A stretch of DNA of 64,000 bases from JAXGPF01 sp964650945 (GTDB taxonomy: Bacteria; Verrucomicrobiota; Kiritimatiellia; JAAZAB01). The position numbers and the translations under genes were made by a program. Each line of letters begins with the position of its first letter. Position 1 is the stretch's first letter. Below, piece by piece: positions 39,440 through 48,022 of this stretch. Location of the stretch: assembly GCA_964650945.1 (NCBI GenBank), contig CAZYXU010000001.1:34611-98610 (forward strand). Reading direction: 5' to 3'. The notes beneath the pieces are model-generated. The model did no database searches. It had not been told where the DNA came from and saw only the letters and a list, made by a program, of their open reading frames with translations.

Positions 39440-40435
39440 ATGATTGATTCGCATTGGGCCTTGGCGCGCGCGTTCGACCTGGGCGCGGCCTGTTTGCTTG
39501 ACGCCTGGCTGGGCGATCCCGGCTGGCTGCCGCACCCGGTGCGCGGCATCGGCGCATTGATTGCCGGGTTGGAAAAATTTACGCGCCGCTGCTGGCGCAA
39601 CGAACGCCTGGCCGGCGCCGTCACCGTGGGTCTGACGGTGCTGGTTACGGCCGGCGCCGTTTGGCTGAGCCTGCGCCTGGCGGCGGCGGCGGGTTTCTGG
39701 GTGGAGCGCTTGGCGGCCGTGCTCTGGCTGTATTTAGGATTGAGCACCCGCTGCCTGGCGGATGAAGCCGGCCGGGTGCGGCGGAACCTGGCGGAAGGCG
39801 TCCGCACCGGCAACCTGGCCGGTGCGCGCCGCGCCGTCTCCCGGATCGTCGGGCGCGACACCGCGCGGCTGGATGCCGTGGAAATCAGCCGGGCGGCGAT
39901 CGAGTCGGTGGCGGAAAACACCGTGGACGGGTTCCTGTCGCCGCTGTTTTACGCCGCCATCGGCGGGCCGGCGGCCATGTGGATCTTCAAGGCCGTCAGC
40001 ACCTGCGATTCCATGATCGGGCACCGCGATGCGCGCTATGTCCGGTTCGGCACGGTGGGCGCGCGCAGCGATGATGCGCTGAATTTTCTGCCGGCGCGGC
40101 TTTCCGTCTGGCTGTTTGCGCTGGCGGCATTGTGCGCGGGCGGGTCTTGGCGCGGCTGCCTGCGGACGGCCGGGCGCGATGGCGCGCGGCACGCCAGTCC
40201 GAATGCGGGCATTCCGGAGGCCGCCATGGCCGGGGCATTGCAGGTGCGCCTGGGCGGCGCCGTGGAATATGACGGCGAAGCCGTAACGCACGGGCCGTTT
40301 GGCGGGGAATACCGCGAACCGCAGCCGGCCGATGTCAACCGCGCCGTGCGCATGCTCTGGGGCGTGAGTTTATGGGGTGGGGGCCTTACCGTGGCGGGCC
40401 TGCTGGCGCTGGCGTTATATCTGGAAAAATCTTGA
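39440..40435 (+). CDS. cbiB: Adenosylcobinamide-phosphate synthase
   Basis: Attaches the aminopropanol side arm to adenosylcobyric acid in cobalamin synthesis; an inner-membrane enzyme. About 331 residues with four or five membrane segments. Family motifs: LLDAWLGDPGWLPHPVRGIGALI, RVRRNLAEG, RIVGRDTARLDAVEISRAAIESVAENTVDGFLSPLFYAAIGG, DSMIGHRDARYVRFGTVGARSDDALNF, GIPEAAMAGAL. The start at 39440 is set by similarity; upstream in-frame codons exist. It sits without other cobalamin genes in the window. The cell has a B12-dependent nrdJ at the other end of the window. Confidence 0.92.
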   Translation: MIDSHWALARAFDLGAACLLDAWLGDPGWLPHPVRGIGALIAGLEKFTRRCWRNERLAGAVTVGLTVLVTAGAVWLSLRLAAAAGFWVERLAAVLWLYLGLSTRCLADEAGRVRRNLAEGVRTGNLAGARRAVSRIVGRDTARLDAVEISRAAIESVAENTVDGFLSPLFYAAIGGPAAMWIFKAVSTCDSMIGHRDARYVRFGTVGARSDDALNFLPARLSVWLFALAALCAGGSWRGCLRTAGRDGARHASPNAGIPEAAMAGALQVRLGGAVEYDGEAVTHGPFGGEYREPQPADVNRAVRMLWGVSLWGGGLTVAGLLALALYLEKS

Positions 40436-40500
40436 CTTTCGCCGCCAAGGGACTATTCTGATTGGCCTTTAATAAAGCGGCGGTCGAAATCATCAAAAAT

Positions 40501-40574
40501 TGCCGGATGGTGTAACGGTAGCACAGCAGACTCTGGATCTGTTTGTCTAGGTTCAAATCCTAGTCCGGCAGCCA
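40501..40574 (+). tRNA. tRNA-Gln (anticodon CUG)
   Basis: Acceptor TGCCGGA pairs with TCCGGCA. The anticodon stem GCAGA/TCTGT encloses loop CTCTGGA with anticodon CTG. The T arm is CTAGG-TTCAAAT-CCTAG. Discriminator is G73 and CCA is encoded. All arms fold and the U1-A72 pair fits tRNA-Gln. Confidence 0.93.
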
Positions 40575-40608
40575 TGCCATCATCAACGTCATCCGCGCGC
40601 AGACTGGG

Positions 40609-41721
40609 ATGAACGAAGTAGTCTTTGTAAGGCGCGGCGGGCTGGCGGCTTTCACCAGCCCCGTATCGGTTGCGGAGGCCCGGACACTGCCGGAGATTCC
40701 CCCTTGCCTGGAGCGCGTGCGCCGCGGGCTGCGCCGCGGTTTATATGCCGCCGGATTCGTTGCCTATGAAGCCGCGGCGGCATTTGACCGGGCTTTTTGC
40801 GCGCATCCGCCGGCCGCGCTGCCGCTGGTCTGGTTTGGCTTGTACCGACCGCCGGCATCGGCGTATGCCTGGCCGGCCGGCGATTTCCAGGTCGGGGCCT
40901 GGCGGCCGCTGGCGGGGCGGGCGGAATATGGCCGGAAAATTCGCGCCATCCGCCGGCTGATCGCCGCCGGCGATGTCTACCAGGTCAATTACACCTTCCC
41001 CTTGCAGGCAAAATTTTCCGGCAACGCCGCGGCATGGTTTCGCCGGCTCTGCGCGGCCCAGCCGGCGGACCATTGCGCTTATATCTGCCTGCCGCGCCGG
41101 CGCATTCTCAGCATCTCGCCGGAACTGCTGTTCCGGTTGGAAAAGGGCGAGCTGCTCACCCGCCCGATGAAAGGCACCCGGCCGCGCGCGGCGGACGCCG
41201 GCGCCGATCGCCGGGCGGCGCGGGCCCTGGCGGCCAGCGCCAAGGACCGCGCGGAGAATGTCATGATCGTGGATTTGCTGCGTAACGATATGAGCCGCGT
41301 CTGCCGCCCGGGCTCGGTGCGGGTACGCCGCCTGTGCGACCTGGAAAAATATCCCACGGTCTGGCAGATGACTTCCACCATCACCGGCCGCACCGGCGCC
41401 GCGCCGCTGGAAGTTTTACAGGCGCTGTTCCCGTCCGGCTCGGTCACCGGCGCGCCCAAGGTGCGGGCGCTGCAGATTATCCGCGAGCTGGAGGCGTTCC
41501 CGCGCGGCATCTATTGCGGGTCCATCGGCTGGATGGCGCCGGACGGCCGGGCCGAGTTCAACGTGGCCATCCGCACGGCGGAGGTGGATTTGGCGCGCGG
41601 CCGGGCGCGGTACCACGTGGGCGGCGGCATTACCTTCGATTCCACCGCCGCCGGCGAATACCAGGAATGCCTGGATAAGGCCGCCGTCTTGCGCCAGGCG
41701 GCTGGCATGGCCGATGCCTGA
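40609..41721 (+). CDS. pabB: Aminodeoxychorismate synthase component I
   Basis: Converts chorismate and ammonia to 4-amino-4-deoxychorismate for folate synthesis. 370 residues. Chorismate-binding motifs: RKIRAIRRLIAAGDVYQVNYTFPL, ILSISPELLFRLEKGELLTRPMKGTRPR, AENVMIVDLLRNDMSRVC, FPSGSVTGAPKVRALQII, and PRGIYCGSIGW, in order. No fused PabA or PabC domain is present. Anthranilate synthase TrpE is the main alternative; the short N-terminus and these motifs favour PabB. It begins 35 bp after tRNA-Gln(CUG). Confidence 0.9.
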   Translation: MNEVVFVRRGGLAAFTSPVSVAEARTLPEIPPCLERVRRGLRRGLYAAGFVAYEAAAAFDRAFCAHPPAALPLVWFGLYRPPASAYAWPAGDFQVGAWRPLAGRAEYGRKIRAIRRLIAAGDVYQVNYTFPLQAKFSGNAAAWFRRLCAAQPADHCAYICLPRRRILSISPELLFRLEKGELLTRPMKGTRPRAADAGADRRAARALAASAKDRAENVMIVDLLRNDMSRVCRPGSVRVRRLCDLEKYPTVWQMTSTITGRTGAAPLEVLQALFPSGSVTGAPKVRALQIIRELEAFPRGIYCGSIGWMAPDGRAEFNVAIRTAEVDLARGRARYHVGGGITFDSTAAGEYQECLDKAAVLRQAAGMADA

Positions 41722-41740
41722 ATTTGCGCCGCGCCGGCCG

Positions 41741-42646
41741 TCAACGCAGCAGCACCCCGGCGCGGGTGAACCAGGCGTCATCCACTTCCGATTTGTACAA
41801 TTCGCCCGCGTTGTTGCTGACTTCGTATTGGCGCTCCAGCGCCATCCCGCCGCCCAGGTGCAGCCAGAGCGCGCCGGCCAGGTTGTATTCCACCCCGGCG
41901 CCCGCGCGCCAGCACTCCAGCTTGAAGTCGTAATCCTCCGGTTCGCCGTCCACGCGGACGTTCCACTTGTCGCCTGCCGGCCGCAGGTCGGCGTAAACCA
42001 GCAGGCGCCGGTGCGGGCGCCAGACAACCGCCGGCGCGGGCAAAATCAGGCTGACGAGCCACTGGGCATGCGCGCGCCAGATCAACCCGCCCATCGGGTA
42101 AAGATCGTCATCGCCAAAGGCGCTGTCATAGGCCAGCCCGGCGGCCAGGTGCAGGCGCGGCTGCCAGCGGTAAACCGCCATGCCGTGCAACTGGGTTTTG
42201 TAATCGTCGCGGTTCAAGCCCTCCAGGTCGCTGAAAAGACCCGGGGTGACGTTCCCCCAGAACATCCAGTCGCCGCCCTGGTCATGGATGTAATCCAGCG
42301 GCAGGCGCAGCGCATAGACGTTTTCATCGGCCAGCGGAACGTTTTCGAACTCGAAACGGTTGTATTTGGCGCCGGCGCCCAGCAACAGCGTCTGCGCGCC
42401 GGCCTGCCAGACCGGCGCCGCCGCCAGGGCTTCCCATTCGTGCATGCGGGCTTTGGAGCCAGGCCGGCCGGTGTCTTCTTTTTTCAGGTCGGCTTCGCCG
42501 ATGTAAGTGTACATGGCGAAAGCATAGGGGTCCGCCGGGAAATTAGTGACGGCAAGGTCTGCCGCGGTTTCCGCCGCCCGGGCGCCGCCGGCGCAGACCA
42601 GCCGCAAGCCAACCAACCCCCAGAAGAAGATCGAGCGCCGTTTCAT
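41741..42646 (-). CDS. Outer membrane beta-barrel protein (DUF6268-like)
   Basis: About 301 residues with a signal peptide (MKRRSIFFWGLVGLRLVCAGGARA). The mature chain has barrel strands such as TLLLGAGAKYNRFEF, LHLAAGLAYDSAFGDDDLYP, LVYADLRPAGDKWNV and WLHLGGGMALERQYEV, and ends in a hydrophobic strand GVLLR. This resembles the DUF6268 group. Its start overlaps the stop of the Gfo/Idh gene by 4 bp (ATGA), so it belongs to that operon and may help sugar uptake across the outer membrane. Confidence 0.75.
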   Translation of the reverse strand: MKRRSIFFWGLVGLRLVCAGGARAAETAADLAVTNFPADPYAFAMYTYIGEADLKKEDTGRPGSKARMHEWEALAAAPVWQAGAQTLLLGAGAKYNRFEFENVPLADENVYALRLPLDYIHDQGGDWMFWGNVTPGLFSDLEGLNRDDYKTQLHGMAVYRWQPRLHLAAGLAYDSAFGDDDLYPMGGLIWRAHAQWLVSLILPAPAVVWRPHRRLLVYADLRPAGDKWNVRVDGEPEDYDFKLECWRAGAGVEYNLAGALWLHLGGGMALERQYEVSNNAGELYKSEVDDAWFTRAGVLLR

Positions 42647-43716
42647 AAACGCACTTCCCGGCCGGTTTTCGCGGACTGATAGATGGCGTCCAGAATTTTT
42701 TGGACCACCAGCGCCTGTTCCATGGTGACATCCCGCTGGTCCCTGCCCAGGATCACATCCAGCCAATGCGCTTGGCGGCTGGCGAGCGGATGGCGCAGCG
42801 GAATGTTTTGCGGCTCAACGACCTCGTATTCGCCCGGGTTTTTGCCGTAGCGGAAAACTTTGGCCGCAAAGGCTTCGGCGCCGGCTTCCGTGCCGAACAG
42901 TTCCAGTCCGTTTTTGTTGTCCTGCTCGGCATGCCGCGCCCAACTGGCTTCCAAGGTCAGCGTAACGCCGCCGGCCAGGCGGATGAAGGCGATGCCGGCA
43001 TCGTCCACGTCAAACCGGTTTTTGCCGATGTCGCTTTTACCCCATTTGCCTTCGCCCAATCCGCGCGGTCCGAACTTGGAATAAACCGCGCCGGTAACGG
43101 CCAATGGCCTCCAGTTGTCCAGCAGGTAAAGCGCCGCGTCGAGCGCATGCACGCCGATGTCGAGGATCGCGCCGCCGCCGGCCAGTTGCTGCTGGCTGAA
43201 CCATGTGCCGAATTTCGGGCAGCCGCTGCGCCGCAGCCAATAGGCCTTGGCTTGATAAATCTCGCCGAATTCGCCGCGCTTGGCCAACGCCTTGATGGTC
43301 TGGATTTTCTTGTTGAACCGCATGTTCATCGCCGGCATCAGGACGCGTTTGTGTTTGCGCGCGGCCTCGGCGATCCGCCGCGCCTCGCCGTAATTCAGCG
43401 CCATGGGTTTTTCCAGCAACACGTGCTTGCCGGCCGACAGCGCCGCCAGGCTGACAGGCAGGTGCAGGTAATTCGGCAGACCGATGATCACGGCGTCAAT
43501 CTCAGGGTCGGCAATCAACTTCCGCAGGTCGGTGTAAATTTTTGGGATTTGGAATTTATCCGCCATGGCGCGGCAGCGTTCGGCGCTGCTGTCGGCGATG
43601 GCCGCCACCCGCGCGTCGGGATATGCCTTGACGCCGTTGGCATGGTCAACGGCAATCGCGCCCGCGCCGATGATGCCGACATTGATGGTGTGGTTGGTGG
43701 CCGCCGTTTTTTTCAT
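42643..43716 (-). CDS. Gfo/Idh/MocA-family oxidoreductase
   Basis: A 357-residue NAD(P)-dependent dehydrogenase acting on a sugar or inositol. NAD-binding IIGAGAIAVDHANGVKAYPDARVAAIAD, then GLPNYLHLPVSLAALSAGKHVLLEKPMALN with the active-site Lys of EKP, and the second-domain motif GGAILDIGVHALDAALYLL. It is the second gene of a unit with the TIM-barrel isomerase, and its stop overlaps the outer membrane protein start. Specific substrate unknown. Confidence 0.92.
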   Translation of the reverse strand: MKKTAATNHTINVGIIGAGAIAVDHANGVKAYPDARVAAIADSSAERCRAMADKFQIPKIYTDLRKLIADPEIDAVIIGLPNYLHLPVSLAALSAGKHVLLEKPMALNYGEARRIAEAARKHKRVLMPAMNMRFNKKIQTIKALAKRGEFGEIYQAKAYWLRRSGCPKFGTWFSQQQLAGGGAILDIGVHALDAALYLLDNWRPLAVTGAVYSKFGPRGLGEGKWGKSDIGKNRFDVDDAGIAFIRLAGGVTLTLEASWARHAEQDNKNGLELFGTEAGAEAFAAKVFRYGKNPGEYEVVEPQNIPLRHPLASRQAHWLDVILGRDQRDVTMEQALVVQKILDAIYQSAKTGREVRL

Positions 43717-43750
43717 GTTTTGCTCGCTCCGCTATGATCACCCGTTGATG

Positions 43751-44506
43751 TTAAATTTTACCCATTGCGCGCAAGGCTTCCAAGGAGCGCCGGACGCTTT
43801 CCATGGGCGGGTAGGGCCGGTACTCCTCCTCCACAATATACCATTGCGTGCCGCCGATGGTTTCGCACAACTCGAAGACAGTCGGCCAGGGGACCTCGCC
43901 TTCGCCGATCAGCGCCTTGGGCTTGGCGGCGGAATATTCCTTGAGATGCACCGTTTCCGCCCGCCCGGCATAGCGCTGCAAGTAGTCCGCCGCCAGGCCG
44001 CCGCCGCGCAGGGCGTTGCCGGTGTCGAATTGCATGATGACTTCGCGGCGGGTGGCGTCAAAAAAAACATCCCAGGGCCGCCGCCCTTCCAGCAGTTCGA
44101 ACTCCATCCAGTGATTGTGGTAGCCGACGCGCAAATCGCGCGCGGCCGCCTTTTCGGCCATTTGGTTGAAAAAATCCGCCAGCCGGCGCCAGTCGTCCAG
44201 CGTCTTGCGGCGCTCCGCCGGGATGCCGGGGACAATCAGGTAGCGGTTGCCCAGCGCCTGGTTGAAGTCGGCGTTGGCCTCCCAGTTGGCCGGTTCGAAT
44301 TGCGCGAGGTGGATGTGGGCGCCGGCGGGCCGCAGACCGTTGTCCGCCAGCATTTTTTTTAATTCCGCGGCCGGGTGATTATGCCAGCCCGCGAATTCCA
44401 CGCCGGCATACCCCATTTCCGCCACCGCCTTCAGCGTGCCCGCGAGATCGCGCGCGCAATCTTCGCGGACGGAATAAAGCTGCAAGGCGATCGGGAGGCG
44501 TTTCAT
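43751..44506 (-). CDS. Sugar phosphate isomerase/epimerase, TIM-barrel (AP endonuclease 2-like)
   Basis: About 251 residues, with a TIM-barrel fold of the xylose isomerase-like group. MKRLPIALQLYSVREDCARDLAGTLKAVAEMGYAGVEFAG, GYHNHWMEFELLEG, VIMQFDTGNALRGGG, and TVHLKEYSAAKPKALIGEGEVPW supply the usual Glu/His/Asp metal ligands. Such enzymes work with Gfo/Idh dehydrogenases in keto-sugar or inositol degradation. AGGAG lies 7 nt before ATG 44506. It is the first gene after a clear sigma-70 promoter at 44562-44589. Confidence 0.9.
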   Translation of the reverse strand: MKRLPIALQLYSVREDCARDLAGTLKAVAEMGYAGVEFAGWHNHPAAELKKMLADNGLRPAGAHIHLAQFEPANWEANADFNQALGNRYLIVPGIPAERRKTLDDWRRLADFFNQMAEKAAARDLRVGYHNHWMEFELLEGRRPWDVFFDATRREVIMQFDTGNALRGGGLAADYLQRYAGRAETVHLKEYSAAKPKALIGEGEVPWPTVFELCETIGGTQWYIVEEEYRPYPPMESVRRSLEALRAMGKI

Positions 44507-44561
44507 TTTTTTCTCCTGGTTTTCCAAACGTGAGAGTTGAAAGGACTCAATTTACTTGCAG

Positions 44562-44589
44562 AAAATAGCAGAAAAATCATCAGCGTCAA
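44562..44589 (-). promoter_or_regulatory. Sigma-70 promoter of the TIM-barrel/oxidoreductase operon with repeated half-sites
   Basis: On the minus strand TTGACG (44584-44589) and TATTTT (44562-44567) are 16 bp apart. Two direct repeats, GCAGAAAAT (44558-44566) and GCAGAAAAA (44568-44576), spaced 10 bp, overlap the -10 and spacer and could bind the AraC-type regulator encoded upstream. The predicted leader is about 50 nt. Confidence 0.5.
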
Positions 44590-44641
44590 TTATATTTGCG
44601 CCGGGGGATCGATGCCGGCGCGGCCGGTTTCCGGCATGACG

Positions 44642-45484
44642 TCATTTGGCCAGAAATTGGCCGGCAGTCTCGCCGGCCACCTGGCGGAAAACGCGCATGA
44701 AATACGCCGGATCGGCGTACCCGACCTGCGTGGCGGCATCCTTGATGGGGACGCCATGGGCGAGCAATGACTTGGCGCGCGCGATGCGTTGCGCCGCAAT
44801 GAAGGCCACGGGCGCGCGGCCGGTATAACTTTCAAATAAACGCCGGAAATGCGGAATGCTCAAATGCGCCAGTTGGGCGAGTTCCGCCACCGGCAGCCGC
44901 GTTTCCAGCCGCCGGCCAATGTAATCCACCACCGCCGCCAGCGCCGCCTCGTGCGCGTGCCCCCGCAGTTGGCGCCGCCGGCGGAGTTCCGCCAGCATTT
45001 TTAACAGAATGATCTTGCGTTCCATGGCGGCGGTCAGGTCTTCGCCATCCATGCAGCGCGCCAGCGCGAAGAAAGCCTCGCGGACGGCGGCCGCGGCATG
45101 CTGGAAAACCGGCGCGCGGGTGTCCAGCAACTGTAAATCCATCAGGAGCTGGGCTTCCGGACCGCTCCACACGATCCAACGCGTAAACCACGCGGCGCCG
45201 GGCGCGTAAGCGGCCGGCTCGGCGGGCGTCAGGAAAATCACATCGCCCGTCCGCAATACGCCCTGGCCGCGATTCTGCATGACATACCGCCCCGCGCCTT
45301 CTTCCACCGCCACCGCGGCGTATTGCCCTAAAATCCGCAAATGCCTCAACTCGCGCGGAGCGTTGCCCCCCGCGCCAATCCGGTCCACCCATAGTCCCAG
45401 CCGCTGTTCGAAAGGGCTGGGCTGGCGGAACCGGGTTTCACGCCAGACCGGCAGTGCGGCAATATCGGTGATTGATTTATCCAT
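44642..45484 (-). CDS. AraC-family transcriptional regulator
   Basis: About 280 residues. The N-terminal half is a cupin-like ligand domain (ILGQYAAVAVEEGAGRYVMQ, then GDVIFLTPAEPAAYAPGA). The C-terminal double helix-turn-helix has LPVAELAQLAHLSIPHFRRLFESYTGRAPVAFIAAQRIARAKSLL and DAATQVGYADPAYFMRVFRQVAG, the AraC signature. It probably senses a sugar and activates the downstream isomerase/oxidoreductase/outer membrane operon and perhaps the divergent URO-D gene. The start at 45484 (MDKSITD) is chosen over upstream in-frame starts. Confidence 0.9.
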   Translation of the reverse strand: MDKSITDIAALPVWRETRFRQPSPFEQRLGLWVDRIGAGGNAPRELRHLRILGQYAAVAVEEGAGRYVMQNRGQGVLRTGDVIFLTPAEPAAYAPGAAWFTRWIVWSGPEAQLLMDLQLLDTRAPVFQHAAAAVREAFFALARCMDGEDLTAAMERKIILLKMLAELRRRRQLRGHAHEAALAAVVDYIGRRLETRLPVAELAQLAHLSIPHFRRLFESYTGRAPVAFIAAQRIARAKSLLAHGVPIKDAATQVGYADPAYFMRVFRQVAGETAGQFLAK

Positions 45485-45504
45485 AAAATTGATTTTTCCG
45501 TCAA

Positions 45505-45550
45505 TTGATTTTGTCAGGCAATACAATAGAATCAGACGATAAAAAAACAA
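45505..45550. promoter_or_regulatory. Candidate overlapping divergent promoters (araC-type gene / URO-D gene)
   Basis: Plus strand: TTGATT (45505-45510) and TAGAAT (45527-45532), 16 bp apart, pointing to the URO-D gene. Minus strand: TTGTTT (45545-45550) and TATTGT (45523-45528), 16 bp apart, pointing to the regulator. The two -10 boxes overlap, so expression would be mutually exclusive or jointly controlled. The boxes are only moderately close to consensus. Confidence 0.35.
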
Positions 45551-45650
45551 GCGCTAAATTTTTAATATGATTGTTTTGTTCGAAAACGTGAAAGATCCTG
45601 CCGGCGGTTTTGCCGGTTGAACCGTAAATACCAGTGGAAGGAGTCGTCCG

Positions 45651-46796
45651 ATGAATGCCCGTGAACGCATGCTGGCCGCCCTGAAGTTTGGTCAACCGGA
45701 TCGCATCCCGCTGGCTCCCGGTGGCGGCCGTGAATCCACCTTGAAACGCTGGCATGCCGAAGGGCTGCCGGAGGGGGTAAGTTATCAGGAATACGCCTAC
45801 CGGCAGGCCGGCGGCAAGCTGGATTTTCCGCCGCCATCCACCCCCAAGCTCAGTTTTCCCCTCAAATTCGCGATGATCCCGGAATTCGAGCAAAAAGTTA
45901 TCGAACGCCGCGCAAATTCGCAGGTGGTGCAGGACTGGAAGGGGAATATTTGCGAGATCGGCCTGGAATATTCGGCGGAATATCTGGGCGGGCAGAACAG
46001 CAAAAAATTCGATTTTGTCACCCGCCGCTGGATTAAATGCCCGGTGGAAAACCGCGCCGATTGGGCGGAAATGCAGCGGCGGTACGATCCGGCGGCGGCG
46101 GAGCGGCTGGCGGCGGATGCGGCCGCGAACGGCGCGCAACTGCAGGCCCGCAACTGGTTCATGCAGTGGGGGCTTTCCGGGCCGTTCTGGCAACTGCGGG
46201 AATGGCTGGGCTTCGAGAATCTCTGCACGATGTTTTATGACGACCCGGGGCTGGTGCGCGATATGATCGCCTTCTGGGAGGATTTTGTGGCCCGGCTTTT
46301 GCGGCGCGCCCTGGATTGCGTTGTCCCGGACAGCGTGCATGTTTCCGAGGACATGGCCTACAAGGGGTTTTCCATGATCTCGCCGGCCATGGTCCGGGAA
46401 TTCCTGTTGCCGACCTGGAAACGCTGGGGGGCGCTCATCCGCGGCGCCGGGGTGCCGGTCTATGCCATGGATTCGGACGGGTTCATCGGCGAATTGATCC
46501 CCCTTTGGATTGAAGCCGGCGTCAATGTCTGCGATCCGATTGAAGTCGCCGCGGGCAACGACATCAATGCGTTCCGCAAAAAATTCGGCCGCAACATGGC
46601 TTATCGCGGCGGCGTGGACAAGCGTGCCATGGCGCGTGGCGGGCGGGTGATCGCCGCTGAAATCGCCCGGTTGCAGCCGGTGATTAACGGCGGCGGATAT
46701 GTGCCGGGCTGCGATCACGGGATTCCGCCGGACGTTTCCTGGCCGAATTTCGTGGAATATGTCGGGCGGCTGGCCCGCGCCATTGGCTGGTTGTAG
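45651..46796 (+). CDS. Uroporphyrinogen decarboxylase-family protein
   Basis: A 381-residue URO-D/MtaA-like TIM-barrel protein. MNARERMLAALKFGQPDRIPLAPGG is the usual start of the family; DSVHVSEDMAYKGFSMISP, VYAMDSDGFIGELIPLWIEAGVNVCDPIEVAAGNDI and NGGGYVPGCDHGIPPDVSWPNF give the active-site strands. Many family members in this phylum are not heme enzymes and sit in sugar or methyl-transfer clusters. Its divergent AraC neighbour suggests a catabolic role; a true HemE function is unlikely. GGAAGGAG lies about 8 nt before its ATG. Confidence 0.85.
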   Translation: MNARERMLAALKFGQPDRIPLAPGGGRESTLKRWHAEGLPEGVSYQEYAYRQAGGKLDFPPPSTPKLSFPLKFAMIPEFEQKVIERRANSQVVQDWKGNICEIGLEYSAEYLGGQNSKKFDFVTRRWIKCPVENRADWAEMQRRYDPAAAERLAADAAANGAQLQARNWFMQWGLSGPFWQLREWLGFENLCTMFYDDPGLVRDMIAFWEDFVARLLRRALDCVVPDSVHVSEDMAYKGFSMISPAMVREFLLPTWKRWGALIRGAGVPVYAMDSDGFIGELIPLWIEAGVNVCDPIEVAAGNDINAFRKKFGRNMAYRGGVDKRAMARGGRVIAAEIARLQPVINGGGYVPGCDHGIPPDVSWPNFVEYVGRLARAIGWL

Positions 46797-46848
46797 CCGC
46801 TGCCGCCGGTCCGCGCTTGCCGCCCCCCTCCCTGCCGGTAGCGGCCGG

Positions 46849-46867
46849 GCGCCCCGCCCGGGGGCGC
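46849..46867. terminator. GC hairpin after the URO-D gene
   Basis: GCGCCCC (46849-46855) pairs perfectly with GGGGCGC (46861-46867) around a 5-nt loop, 53 bp after the stop. Only two T residues follow, so rho-independent termination is doubtful. Confidence 0.25.
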
Positions 46868-46982
46868 TTACCCCCGCGCCGTCTGCCGAAAAAAAGAAAA
46901 ATACAATTGACTTTTTCCCGCTTCTGGTGGATAAAGCGCGGTTTCGGTTGACTTGGCAATGCGGGGAGCAACGTTGGTGCGC

Positions 46983-47897
46983 ATGGAAATTAGCGCTCAT
47001 GCTAAGATAAATTTGTTCCTGGAGGTGTTGGGCCGGCGTCCGGACGGGTTCCATGAAATTCGGAGCGTGTTGACGCCGATCACCCTGGCCGACCGCCTGG
47101 TGATTGAGCCGACGGACGGCTTGCTGGAATTGTTGACGCCCGACCAGGTGCAATTGGAAGGCATGCCTGATCCGGTGGCCCTCTGCCCGGCGCAGGAAAA
47201 CCTGGTGTTCAAGGCCGCCCGCCTGTTGCGGGAAAAAACCGGGTGCCGGCAGGGAGCGCGCATTTCCCTCGAAAAGCTGGTGCCGGTTGCCGGCGGTTTG
47301 GGCGGCGGCAGCGCCGATGCCGCCGCCGCCCTGACGGCTTTGAACCGGCTCTGGAAAACGGGGCTGTCCCGGACAGCCCTGATGGAATTGTCCAGCCGGC
47401 TGGGGTGCGACATCCCGGCGCTCGTGCATGGCGGCGCGGTATGCATGACCGGCCGGGGCGAGCTGGTGCAGCCGGTGCAATGGCGCGCGGGCTGGCGGCC
47501 GTGGGTGTTGCTGGTGAACCCCGGGTTTGGCGTGTCCACGGGGGATATTTACGGAAGATACAGACCGGACTTGACTTCCGCTTCGAAAAAAACTACATTT
47601 AAAGACTTGCTTGCCGCCTTGAACGGCGGCGATGCGCAGGGGTTGGCGGCCGGCTTGCATAACGACCTGCAAAAGACAGTCTTCGACAAGTATCCCTTGC
47701 TGGAGATGCTTGCCGGCCGGTTGGTCCAACTCGGCGCCGCGGCGGTGTTGCTGTCCGGCTCCGGGGCCACGCTTTTTGCCCTGGTGCGGAGCGAGGCGCA
47801 TGGCCGGGAATTGGCGGCGGCATTGCGGCGCGCCATGGATTGCCAGTTGTGGACCAGCGTGGCGCAAATTGCGGGCGACCTGCGCCCGGAATTTTGA
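46983..47897 (+). CDS. ispE: 4-diphosphocytidyl-2-C-methyl-D-erythritol kinase
   Basis: Phosphorylates CDP-methylerythritol in the MEP isoprenoid pathway. About 304 residues of the GHMP kinase fold: start MEISAHAKINLFLEVLGRRPDGFHEIRSVLTPI, ATP-binding PVAGGLGGGSADAAAALTALN, and C-terminal AAVLLSGSGATLFALV. All key motifs are present. ATG 46983 is set by similarity; in-frame TTG/GTG codons three residues upstream are possible. It is followed by a tRNA and the ribosomal-protein block. Confidence 0.92.
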   Translation: MEISAHAKINLFLEVLGRRPDGFHEIRSVLTPITLADRLVIEPTDGLLELLTPDQVQLEGMPDPVALCPAQENLVFKAARLLREKTGCRQGARISLEKLVPVAGGLGGGSADAAAALTALNRLWKTGLSRTALMELSSRLGCDIPALVHGGAVCMTGRGELVQPVQWRAGWRPWVLLVNPGFGVSTGDIYGRYRPDLTSASKKTTFKDLLAALNGGDAQGLAAGLHNDLQKTVFDKYPLLEMLAGRLVQLGAAAVLLSGSGATLFALVRSEAHGRELAAALRRAMDCQLWTSVAQIAGDLRPEF

Positions 47898-47936
47898 GGG
47901 AAGGATGACCGCGGCGCTGTCGGCGGGCCAGGCGAT

Positions 47937-48007
47937 TGCCCGATGGTGTAATGGCAGCACACGGCCCTTTGGAGGCCAGAGTCCAGGTTCGAGTCCTGGT
48001 CGGGCAA
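47937..48007 (+). tRNA. tRNA-Gln (anticodon UUG)
   Basis: Acceptor TGCCCGA pairs with TCGGGCA. The anticodon arm CGGCC-CTTTGGA-GGCCA carries anticodon TTG; its 27-43 pair is a C-A mismatch. The T arm CCAGG-TTCGAGT-CCTGG is perfect. The discriminator appears to be A and CCA is not encoded. Confidence 0.9.
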
Positions 48008-48022
48008 CGGTGATAATTGACG

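Noticed and set aside
45651..46796. hemE (heme pathway uroporphyrinogen decarboxylase)
   Set aside because: Family-level similarity only; it lacks the usual HemE start and sits beside an AraC-controlled sugar cluster.
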